Shown: positions 56,788 through 64,000 of the stretch, one piece after another | Numbering within the stretch: position 1 is the first letter of the stretch | How the letters are laid out: each line of letters begins with the position of its first letter | Origin: Pseudoalteromonas haloplanktis ATCC 14393 | GTDB taxonomy: Bacteria; Pseudomonadota; Gammaproteobacteria; Enterobacterales; Alteromonadaceae | Length of the DNA: 64,000 nucleotides | Direction of reading: 5' to 3' | Assembly: GCF_000238355.1 (NCBI RefSeq) | Contig: NZ_AHCA01000008.1 | Coordinates: 1-64,000, forward strand | Made by a program: the position numbers and the translations under genes | Notes under the pieces: model-generated | Database searches by the model: none | The model's input: the letters and a program-made list of their open reading frames with translations, nothing else | What the model was told of the DNA's origin: nothing

Positions 56788-56797
56788 TTGTTAACAA
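56788..56797. promoter_or_regulatory. TTGTTAACAA operator before the TonB receptor gene
   Basis: Within AATTGTTAACAATA, about 80 bases before the receptor start. The remainder of 56571-56876 shows no gene. Confidence 0.7.
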
Positions 56798-56876
56798 TAT
56801 TTTGATGACAATTCAGGCTAACCAAAATCAAATCATTACTGGCAACGTCGGCTAAACACAATATTTAGGTGTAAAA

Positions 56877-59648
56877 ATGATAAATACAAAATTTAAGTTA
56901 AACGCAATTTGTATCGCTATGCTGGTGTCAACACCACTGGCTTATGCAGAGCAAGAAAATACAACTGATATAAATAATGATGTAGAAGTTATTCAGGTTA
57001 CGGGGATCCGTAGTGCATTGAGTAAATCAGCATCCATCAAGCAGGATTCATCAGGGGTAGTTGATGCTATTTCAGCAGAAGACATAGGTAAATTACCAGA
57101 TACAAATTTAGCCGAGTCATTACAGCGTATCAGTGGCGTATCAATTGATAGAGCCAACAATGAAGGTAACCAAGTGACAGTGCGTGGCTTTGGTCCGAGC
57201 TTTAACTTAGTGACGCTAAATGGTCGTCAGATGCCAAACTCTTCAGTCATTCAAGAAAAGGGTGTCTCACGTAGCTTTAACTTTAGAGAGATTGCTGCAG
57301 AGAGTGTCTCAGGCGTATCAGTTTATAAAACAGGTAAAGCGAATGTCGCATCTGGTGGCATTGGTGCCACGATTGATATCAACACTGCCAAACCGTTTGA
57401 TTATGATGGCTTTAAAGCGTTTGCAAATGTAAAAGCAATTAATGATACCAGCTCTGAAAAATCAAGTATAACACCCGAAGTCTCAGGTATGATCAGCCAA
57501 ACGTTTGCAGATGATATGTTTGGTGTGCTGTTGTCTGTTTCACATTCTGAGCGTGAAAGTGGTCGTGAACGTGTGGGTACATCACAAGGTTGGGTGAAAA
57601 ATCGCGCTAACCCTGATGGCGTTGATAGCAGTGCTATTGATACTTCAGTCAACCCTACGGGTACTTACTGGGTGCCGTGGACACCAGAAATGGAGCGTTT
57701 TGAAACTGAACGTACCCGTGATAATGCGCAATTAGTGTTACAGTTTGCACCTACAGATAACATTGTTGCCACACTTGATTACACTCTATCGCGCTTTGAA
57801 GAGATCAGTGAAACGAATAAAATGTCTTTTTGGTTTGATAATCCAGGTGGTACGGCAGATCAAAATGGTACTGTGGTCGATATTACCAATCCAAACGATG
57901 AATTGAATTTTTGGGCATGGGAATTATACGAGAAAAAAGAAAACGATTCTTTAGGTTTAAATTTAGCTTGGCAAGCAACAGATTCACTAAAATTAAGTTT
58001 TGACGCGCACGATTCAACATCACATTCTAATCCTGATGGTAACACGGCTGAAACCATCGCCAACCTGAAAAACATTCCTGGCTCAGTTGCCATGATAGGG
58101 GCTAATTTCTCTACCGAAGTACCTAGTATCACCATTGATGATTCGACTTTACCCGGCGGTGCATACGCGCAAGAAAATATTGTATCTGATTTATACCAGC
58201 GCCGTGGTTATGAGATGGAAAATAACATCAAGCAATATCATGCCAGTGGTATGTGGGAAAACTTAGAAAGTGGGGCTATATCGGCAATTCATTTTGGCGC
58301 AATGTATACCGATTATCAGATTGATACCTATTTGTCTGAGCAATTTTCATTTGTTGATATTCCATTAGATAATTTAGGCATGACATTTGATGATGCGACA
58401 GGCTTTGCTGACGAGTTTTCAGGCTCGGACCAATTGTTCCCATATATGCCAAGGTACAGCGCTCAAGACTTTGTTGATATAGTTAGAGGTGAAGGGTTAT
58501 TTAGAGAGCCTGATATTTCAACCAATGGTGTTCAAGAGCAAACTCTTGCATTTTATGTTTCGTTAGATGTAAACACCGAATTTAATAATATTCCTATCGA
58601 TATGAATGTGGGTGTTCGTTATGAGAGCACAGATGTAACTGGTTATTCTGTAAAACCGGCAATTATCGCGCTGAATTATCGCCATGCTGAAGAACTTCGT
58701 CCTGTATATGCAGCTGAAGCAACACCACAAGAGCTGGAAGGTGAATATACACGTATTTTACCTAATCTTGATTTAAGCGCTGATTTAGATAATGGTTACA
58801 AAGCACGTTTTTCATATAGCCGAACGCTTGCCCGTGCAGGCATTGGTGCTATGTTCCCGTCTACAACGATAAATGCACGCCCTGATGGTCCATACAATGC
58901 CTCACAAGGTAACCCAAATTTATTACCAATAACTTCCGATAACTTTGACTTCTCCTTTGAATGGTATGGTAACGATGGCAGTTATGCATCGGTAGGCTAC
59001 TTTAAAAAGTTTGTTGAAAACTTTATTGGTGCAGGTGTAGTACAAGGTACATTAGATGATATAAACGGTGAGCCACTGCGCGATCCAAGTGTAAACCCAC
59101 GCCCTGGTTGTCCAGATAGTTCTGATACTCCTAACCCTGCTTGTATGAGTCAGCCGTCAGATCCAATTGTAACCTTTGATATTTCAACACCTGATAACTT
59201 ACAAAACCGTGAAGTTGATGGTTGGGAGTTAAACGGTCAATACATGATTGAAGATACTGGCTTCGGTGTGGTTGCTAACTATACCTTAGTTAATAGTGAT
59301 GAAGAGTTTGAACCGTATAACTTTGATCAAACCATTGCTTTAGCTGGATTAAGTGACTCAGGTAACTTAGTAGGCTTTTACGAAAACGACGATTATCAAG
59401 TGCGCCTTGCTTATAACTGGCGTGACGAGTTTTTACTATCACTAGGAACAGAGCCAACATTTACAGAGGCATACGGTCAGTTAGATTTTAACTTCAATTA
59501 TACAATTAATGAGGCATATTCAATTAATTTTGATGCGTTGAATCTAACTAATGAAACTGTTCGTCGTCATGGTCGCTTTAGCGAGCAACTCGTCTCTGCT
59601 GAGCAATACGGCCCACGTTATAGCATAGGTTTTACTGCTAAGTGGTAA
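56877..59648 (+). CDS. TonB-dependent outer-membrane receptor, probable agar-oligosaccharide importer
   Basis: 923 residues with a signal peptide (about 1-24, ending LAYA), a TonB-box-like VEVIQVTG, and a plug domain with GKLPDTNLAESLQRISGVSIDRANNEG, GFGPSFNLVTLNGR and GGIGATIDINTAKPF. The long beta-barrel ends in an aromatic strand (YSIGFTAKW), the outer-membrane insertion signal. It belongs to the large alteromonad receptors linked to polysaccharide loci. No SusD is present, as usual outside Bacteroidota. The operator upstream and GH50/GH16 neighbours indicate agaro- or porphyran oligosaccharides as cargo; the ligand is inferred. Confidence 0.92.
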   Translation: MINTKFKLNAICIAMLVSTPLAYAEQENTTDINNDVEVIQVTGIRSALSKSASIKQDSSGVVDAISAEDIGKLPDTNLAESLQRISGVSIDRANNEGNQVTVRGFGPSFNLVTLNGRQMPNSSVIQEKGVSRSFNFREIAAESVSGVSVYKTGKANVASGGIGATIDINTAKPFDYDGFKAFANVKAINDTSSEKSSITPEVSGMISQTFADDMFGVLLSVSHSERESGRERVGTSQGWVKNRANPDGVDSSAIDTSVNPTGTYWVPWTPEMERFETERTRDNAQLVLQFAPTDNIVATLDYTLSRFEEISETNKMSFWFDNPGGTADQNGTVVDITNPNDELNFWAWELYEKKENDSLGLNLAWQATDSLKLSFDAHDSTSHSNPDGNTAETIANLKNIPGSVAMIGANFSTEVPSITIDDSTLPGGAYAQENIVSDLYQRRGYEMENNIKQYHASGMWENLESGAISAIHFGAMYTDYQIDTYLSEQFSFVDIPLDNLGMTFDDATGFADEFSGSDQLFPYMPRYSAQDFVDIVRGEGLFREPDISTNGVQEQTLAFYVSLDVNTEFNNIPIDMNVGVRYESTDVTGYSVKPAIIALNYRHAEELRPVYAAEATPQELEGEYTRILPNLDLSADLDNGYKARFSYSRTLARAGIGAMFPSTTINARPDGPYNASQGNPNLLPITSDNFDFSFEWYGNDGSYASVGYFKKFVENFIGAGVVQGTLDDINGEPLRDPSVNPRPGCPDSSDTPNPACMSQPSDPIVTFDISTPDNLQNREVDGWELNGQYMIEDTGFGVVANYTLVNSDEEFEPYNFDQTIALAGLSDSGNLVGFYENDDYQVRLAYNWRDEFLLSLGTEPTFTEAYGQLDFNFNYTINEAYSINFDALNLTNETVRRHGRFSEQLVSAEQYGPRYSIGFTAKW

Positions 59649-59663
59649 CTGATCGTTAATTAT

Positions 59664-59695
59664 GAGCAAGGCACCTACAGGCCTTGCTCTTTTTA
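59664..59695 (+). terminator. Terminator after the TonB receptor gene
   Basis: GAGCAAGGC-8 bases-GCCTTGCTC with TTTTT after it. It may lower expression of the following flavoprotein genes relative to the receptor. Confidence 0.8.
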
Positions 59696-59725
59696 GATTT
59701 GCTCTATAGCAATAAAGAGGTTGCT

Positions 59726-61294
59726 ATGAATAATCACTTACAATCAATTGTGGTTGTTGGCGGTGGAACAGCAGGCTGGTTAAGTGCTGGGATCATCGCC
59801 GCTTACTTACAAAAACACCATAGTCTTAATTATAAAATTACCTTAGTAGAATCATCAGATATCCCAACTGTGGGAGTAGGAGAAGGGACTTGGCCTACCA
59901 TGCGACGTACATTACAAAATATGGGCGTTGATGAAGCCGATTTTATTAACCAATGTAATGTGTCGTTTAAGCAAGGCGCAAAATTTGCAAAGTGGCATAC
60001 AGGTAAAGAAGACGACTTTTATTACCATCCACTGATGATGCCGCAATGCTTTAATGACACAGATTTATCCTCTGCGTGGCTTAACTTACACACGCAACCA
60101 AATGGGCAACTACAACCCAGCTTTGCCAATTACGTATGCCCCCAACAGGCATTATGCGAACATAATCTCGCACCCAAATTAATTACAACCGCACAATACA
60201 GTGCTGTTGCCAATTACGCCTATCATTTAGATGCAGGGCGATTTGCTACTTTCTTAAAAAACCACTGTGTTAATAAACTTAATGTAACGCATGTAGTCAG
60301 TACGATTGAAGCGGTAAATAATCATAAAAATGGTGATATAGCTTCATTGAGTTTGGACAACAACACGACGTTGGCTGGTGATCTATTTATTGATTGCAGC
60401 GGTTTTAAATCATTACTACTGGGTGATAATCTCAAAGTCGGGTTTAAATCATGTAAAGATGTATTGTTTGCTGACAGCGCACTGGCTGTGCATGTTCCTT
60501 ATGATGAAAATCAACCCATCAGCTCTCATACTATTTCTACTGCACAAAGCGCTGGTTGGATTTGGGACATTGGCCTACAAACGCGCCGTGGAGTAGGGCA
60601 TGTGTATTCCAGCCGTCATATCAGTGAGCAAGAGGCAAAAAACCAGTTGTGTGACTATTTAAATATAGCCCAGCAAGATAGAGCCTCTCTCGCAGTTAAA
60701 AAAGTTACTTTTGAGCCAGGCCATAGAGAAAAATTTTGGCATAAAAACTGTGTTGCAGTTGGGTTATCGGCGGGGTTTTTAGAGCCATTGGAAGCATCTG
60801 CATTACTGTTGGTCGAAATATCAGCTAACTTCATTGCCGAGCAATTACCAGCAAACCGACAAGTTATGGATATCACAGCGGCGCGATTTAATCGTACCTT
60901 TAGCTACCGTTGGCAGCGAATTATCGACTTTTTAAAATTGCATTATATGCTCAGTAAACGCACCGACAGCGAGTTTTGGCTGCAACATTGCGCTGTTCAA
61001 AGTATTCCTCAAAGTTTGCAAGATAGCCTCGCAATTTGGCAAACACATGTCCCTAATGACAGCCATTTTGACTATTCCGTTGAGGTTTTTCCCGCCGCAA
61101 GCTACCAATATGTTTTGTATGGCATGGGCTTTAAAACCGCGATTACACATTATGGTAATAATCCACACTACCATAAAAAAGCGCACAGTTTAGTCATTAA
61201 AAATGCCAAAGATACGGCCTTATTAGTTAATAAATTACCGGGTAATCGGACATTGTTAGATCAAATAAAACAGTTTGGTTTAGCTGCAATTTAG
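59726..61294 (+). CDS. Tryptophan-halogenase-family flavoprotein
   Basis: 522 residues. The FAD motif is VVGGGTAGWLSAG near 10-22, followed by VGVGEGTWPTMRRTL and SFKQGAKFAKW, where the Lys matches the family's catalytic lysine region. The halogenase signature appears as GWIWDIG, Gly replacing the Pro of WxWxIP. Proteins of this kind accompany TonB receptors and SapC-like proteins in many marine and caulobacterial loci. Their reaction there is unknown; halogenation is not proven. A signal peptide is absent. AAGAGG precedes the ATG. Confidence 0.85.
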   Translation: MNNHLQSIVVVGGGTAGWLSAGIIAAYLQKHHSLNYKITLVESSDIPTVGVGEGTWPTMRRTLQNMGVDEADFINQCNVSFKQGAKFAKWHTGKEDDFYYHPLMMPQCFNDTDLSSAWLNLHTQPNGQLQPSFANYVCPQQALCEHNLAPKLITTAQYSAVANYAYHLDAGRFATFLKNHCVNKLNVTHVVSTIEAVNNHKNGDIASLSLDNNTTLAGDLFIDCSGFKSLLLGDNLKVGFKSCKDVLFADSALAVHVPYDENQPISSHTISTAQSAGWIWDIGLQTRRGVGHVYSSRHISEQEAKNQLCDYLNIAQQDRASLAVKKVTFEPGHREKFWHKNCVAVGLSAGFLEPLEASALLLVEISANFIAEQLPANRQVMDITAARFNRTFSYRWQRIIDFLKLHYMLSKRTDSEFWLQHCAVQSIPQSLQDSLAIWQTHVPNDSHFDYSVEVFPAASYQYVLYGMGFKTAITHYGNNPHYHKKAHSLVIKNAKDTALLVNKLPGNRTLLDQIKQFGLAAI

Positions 61295-61303
61295 CGCGTT
61301 TAA

Positions 61304-62035
61304 ATGAGCAATTATATGATGAAAAAAGCAACTTTATTGGATAAAAAAATACACGCAAACCTGTTTATAAACACGTCGGTCGGGCATGAGTTTGGCGATA
61401 ATATTAACTATATTCCGATTGTGGCAGATGAGCTTAAGCAGCTGGTGTTAGATTACCCTGTGTATTTTATGAAAAACTCTCAAACAGGTCAGTTTGAATT
61501 GTTTGCCTTAACGGGGTTTACAGTCGGACAGAACTTGTTTGTACATCAAGGTGAATGGCGAGCACAGCATATACCGCTGCACATTAAGCGCCAACCGTTT
61601 AAGTTAGGTCTGCGTGATAATTCGCTTACAGAGGCTACAGATAACGATTTAGCTGTTCTGATAGACCAGGAACATCCGCGAGTAAACAGAGACACCGGTG
61701 AGCGAATTTTTGATGAGCAGGGAGAGCCCAGCGCCTACTTAAATAGTGTGTGTGAGCAATTAATGACACTGATGCACGGGAATAAGCGCACTAATGCATT
61801 TATCAATACCTTGTTACAACATGAGTTGATAGAAGCCGTACAACTGAGCCTTACTCAACATGGCGAAAAGCAAACCTATACTGGTTTATACGCGATTAAT
61901 GAACAGGCATTGGCCGAACTTAGCACAGAAGCACTTAAGTCATTACACGAAATGGGTTATCTACAAGCCTGTTATATGATCATTGCCGCCACAGGACATA
62001 TACAGAAGTTATTAAACTGGCAGAGCGAAGCTTAA
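61304..62035 (+). CDS. SapC-like family protein
   Basis: 243 residues. FINTSVGHEFGDNINYIPIVADELKQLVLDYPVYFMKNSQTG near the start and the GLYAINEQALAELSTEALKSLHEMGYLQACYMIIAATGHI end are typical of the SapC family found beside TonB receptors and halogenase-like genes. No membrane helix or signal peptide. Function unknown despite the S-layer-derived name. An ATG four codons on (61316) is an alternative start. It follows the halogenase-like gene after nine bases, so they are co-transcribed. Confidence 0.82.
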   Translation: MSNYMMKKATLLDKKIHANLFINTSVGHEFGDNINYIPIVADELKQLVLDYPVYFMKNSQTGQFELFALTGFTVGQNLFVHQGEWRAQHIPLHIKRQPFKLGLRDNSLTEATDNDLAVLIDQEHPRVNRDTGERIFDEQGEPSAYLNSVCEQLMTLMHGNKRTNAFINTLLQHELIEAVQLSLTQHGEKQTYTGLYAINEQALAELSTEALKSLHEMGYLQACYMIIAATGHIQKLLNWQSEA

Positions 62036-62324
62036 AATTGCAGATGTTAGATTAGAGGCCGTTTTGAGCGAAACCGGATAGTGATAAATTATGAAGTCAA
62101 AATTTGATTCCATTGGCTCAGAAATCATAGTTAAAAAAGTGATCTCATAACGTGAATCTCCAAAAAGAAATGGGGTTATATACAGCTGTCTGTGATTTGT
62201 CCAATATTACTGATCTCTACCACTTTGGTGTATTTTTGCATTTGTAAAACATTAGGCAAAGTTAACTATTTGTTTACCAATGTAGAATTTAACCCTAACT
62301 TCAAGTGTTAGGATTAATTATCCA
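62036..62324. other. Intergenic stretch without a supported gene
   Basis: No reading frame with a ribosome site, RNA motif or clear repeat was found between the SapC-like gene and the convergent toxin gene. Confidence 0.6.
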
Positions 62325-62621
62325 CTACAAATGGTTTTGTGGCAGTTGTGATTGAGAGAGTACAGCTACAATCAAAATGAAGCCATCTTCTTTGGTAAAG
62401 TAAGTTATGTGCTTACCTACAGGAAAGTAGAACCCGTTGGAGTAAATATCATCACAACCTTTACCAACAGTTGGATTGTCAGCAAGCATTTGAAATCCAG
62501 TTAGCAATATATCTTTGTAGATACGCCACTGCTTCTCAGAAAAATTATTAATGGTGTAGCTTTTGATTTTTCGCAAATGAGATTGAGTTAATTTACTTAA
62601 TTTGTATTTATTCTTCTGCAT
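62325..62621 (-). CDS. ParE/RelE-family toxin
   Basis: 98 residues starting MQKNKYKLSKLTQSHLRKI, with the family pattern KLSKLTQSHLRKIKSYTINNFSEKQW and LADNPTVGKGC, then FPVGKHITYFTKEDGFILIVAVL and a basic/hydrophobic end. These match ParE-type gyrase toxins more than RelE ribonucleases, but the two share a fold. The start is set seven bases after the antitoxin stop; a further upstream ATG overlapping the antitoxin (62660) is possible. Confidence 0.78.
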   Translation of the reverse strand: MQKNKYKLSKLTQSHLRKIKSYTINNFSEKQWRIYKDILLTGFQMLADNPTVGKGCDDIYSNGFYFPVGKHITYFTKEDGFILIVAVLSQSQLPQNHL

Positions 62622-62628
62622 TACTGAA

Positions 62629-62871
62629 TTACAAAGCCTGTAAAAAGTCTTCGCCATCAACTACGTTATCTTGTGCTAAATCTTGTTTAGCAGATTCAAA
62701 GCAATGTTTAAGGTAGTCAGCTTTCATCGCTTCTAGTTCTTCGTAATCTTTAATAGACATGACTACTACAGCGTCTTTACTGTTTTTGCTGATCTTTATT
62801 GGTGTACGTTGGGCATTAAGAAGTAACTCACCAAAGTTACGTTTTGCGTCATTTGCTGTTAACGTGTGCAT
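62629..62871 (-). CDS. Phd/YefM-family antitoxin
   Basis: 80 residues. The N-terminal DNA-binding half is MHTLTANDAKRNFGELLLNA with VVVMSIKDYEELEAMK, the Phd/YefM pattern. The C-terminal half is acidic and probably disordered (QDLAQDNVVDGEDFLQAL) and would wrap the toxin. TTGGAG precedes the ATG. Antitoxin-first order suits autoregulation. Confidence 0.85.
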   Translation of the reverse strand: MHTLTANDAKRNFGELLLNAQRTPIKISKNSKDAVVVMSIKDYEELEAMKADYLKHCFESAKQDLAQDNVVDGEDFLQAL

Positions 62872-63562
62872 GGGTATTCTCCAAATTTGGAATTACAATA
62901 TAATTATAGTCGATCGTGTTAAATGTTCAATCTGATTAAATCGTGCGATTTGAGCGAAAGGTAAACTAATCCGGTAGCCGGAGGTCTCCTCCAGCCTCCA
63001 CACCATCCATCATGCGCTTTTTACTTATAGGAAGTGCAATGGGTGGTTCATTTCCCGTAATGAATATTGATCCAAATATCTCTCAATGGCACTAAACCTT
63101 GTGAAGCTAAGTAGTCATTGCCTAGTGCAATATTAATTCCTTTTGTTTTGAGCTTCTATAAGGGCCTTCGCTTTCAAGTGCCTACTGTTGGTATTAGTGA
63201 TACCACATACTATGGCTAGTCGCTCGCTGACACCCAATTCCATTAAACTGCGCAGGGCTATTCCTTTGTAAATAGTGCCATTGTCGCAAGTAGCACATTC
63301 TTATTCTACGGCGGCTCCAGTGCTATACATCCACTGTTAACTGATTGGCGTTGGCTATTAGGTAATAGTGTCCTTAGCCGCGTAAATACTTTTGGGTCTA
63401 GAATCTTTATTACTCTTAAGCGCAGCGCCCCTTAAACTCTTTGTGATTAATGCTTAAATGGCGTTTTTGCTCTGGATTTAATGACTTACAAGCTTTTGTA
63501 TACGGCAAATAATAGAGCGCTATGCAGGTTTTTCGATTCGGGTATTAGCTGGTTTTAAAACT
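62872..63562. other. Decayed region with short gene remnants
   Basis: About 0.7 kb with no intact gene. On the minus strand 63133-63300 stays open for about 55 codons with a C..CDNG segment and an HTH-like LMELGVSERLAIVCGITNTN, reminiscent of transposase DNA-binding regions, but too short to name. Stops and frame changes interrupt the rest. The inverted GGAGGTCTCC core at 62980-62989 may belong to an old insertion. Together these suggest a degraded mobile element beside the toxin-antitoxin pair. Confidence 0.4.
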
Positions 63563-63586
63563 AAAAAGCCGCTTTGCAGCGGCTTT
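63563..63586 (-). terminator. Terminator of the GntR gene
   Basis: AAAGCCGCT-TTGC-AGCGGCTTT hairpin; on the minus strand it ends in TTTTT, 23 bases after the GntR stop. Confidence 0.8.
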
Positions 63587-63608
63587 GTTAAGCATAAAAT
63601 TTATTTCT

Positions 63609-64000
63609 TTATTTGATATTGTGTTTAATCGCTTTAATTGCAGTTGCACTGTCTTGCGCTTTTAGGGCTTCAAGGATGGCGCGGTGTTCATTAACGCATT
63701 CAGAGCTTGAGGTTATGCGCTTGTAATTTAAACGCATACGCATAACATACGGATACCAAATATTAACCAGCTCTTCGCCACCAGCTTGGTAAATTAAGTA
63801 TTGGTGAAACGAAATATCGATTTTAGTTACTTCTGTATAGTCTTCACGTTCTAGTGCATCTTGCAGTGCTGTGAGAATATCTTCTAAGTCCGCTATATTC
63901 TGCTCAGTCAAATTGCCGTTTAGCTCTGTTACCGCATATTCTTCAATGCTGCGGCGTAGTTTGATCATTAACTTTTGCAGTTTAGGATCAAGTACGCTGT
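63609..64000 (-). CDS. FadR-subfamily GntR regulator, C-terminal part (runs off the right edge)
   Basis: About 130 residues are visible and the frame stays open to the window edge, so the 5' part with the winged HTH lies outside. The FCD effector domain is clear: LRRSIEEYAV, IDISFHQYLIYQAGG with metal-type His, and NEHRAILEALKAQDSATAIKAI. An internal ATG at 63968 is not the start. FadR-type regulators bind TnGT..ACnA sites, and the locus palindrome TTGTTAACAA fits that form, making this the first candidate for the regulon's repressor. Confidence 0.85.
   Translation of the reverse strand, partial: SVLDPKLQKLMIKLRRSIEEYAVTELNGNLTEQNIADLEDILTALQDALEREDYTEVTKIDISFHQYLIYQAGGEELVNIWYPYVMRMRLNYKRITSSSECVNEHRAILEALKAQDSATAIKAIKHNIK

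Noticed and set aside
59726..61294. Calling this a true tryptophan halogenase
   Set aside because: The WxWxIP signature is altered and the context is sugar uptake, so only the family name is used.

Overview
The window reads as chromosome of an AT-rich marine gammaproteobacterium of the Alteromonadales, most likely Pseudoalteromonas or a close relative. The grounds are the close match of the housekeeping genes to enterobacterial/alteromonad forms (RluA, HtpG, Adk, SodB, GrxD, YeaG-YeaH-YcgB, GltBD, NirBD), the large TonB-dependent receptor of alteromonad type, and a set of red-algal polysaccharide genes. The genus is inferred.

Layout. 1-790: end of an rRNA operon with a 5S gene, its terminator, and a second partial copy of the 5S 3' end plus terminator. 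791-7215: rluA, htpG (with a textbook heat-shock promoter), adk, an exported thiol peroxidase, and a two-gene signalling operon (receiver-CheC protein and a PAS-GGDEF diguanylate cyclase). 7269-13419: the stress operon prkA-yeaH-ycgB, then sodB and grxD. 13492-20845: an NtrY/NtrC-like two-component pair downstream of an efflux-type ABC operon (HlyD adaptor, ATPase, two MacB/FtsX permeases), preceded by a 29-codon membrane peptide and two tandem TGTCC/GGACA palindromes. 21529-27411: gltB-gltD. 27484-30980: a MITE-like repeat and a TPR sensor kinase broken by a one-base frameshift, followed by its response regulator. 31032-36378: nitrite assimilation (nirB-nirD-cobA) with a NIT-ANTAR antiterminator gene downstream and an intrinsic terminator inside the nirB leader.

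36873-62035: an agar/porphyran utilisation locus. A GH16 endo-agarase with a ricin-type lectin domain and two GH50 lipoprotein agarases cut the polymer. A TonB-dependent receptor imports fragments, with a Trp-halogenase-like flavoprotein and a SapC-like protein behind it. An aldehyde dehydrogenase, an enolase-superfamily cycloisomerase, a zinc dehydrogenase and a KduD-like reductase form a plausible route from 3,6-anhydro-L-galactose to 2-keto-3-deoxy-D-gluconate. A P450, ferredoxin and ferredoxin reductase match the known 6-O-methyl-galactose demethylase system. A PhyH-type dioxygenase, an NHL propeller protein, a xylose-isomerase-like TIM barrel and an exported SMP-30 protein have no firm role. 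AraC, IclR and (partial, at the right edge) FadR/GntR-type regulators are present. The palindrome TTGTTAACAA, or a one-base variant, lies before seven locus transcription units, which points to one local regulon.

62325-64000: a ParE/Phd toxin-antitoxin pair, about 0.7 kb of decayed DNA, and the 3' part of the GntR regulator. No GH117 neoagarobiose hydrolase, KDG kinase, KDPG aldolase, sulfatase or GH86 gene is seen here, so the locus probably continues outside the window or relies on genes elsewhere.
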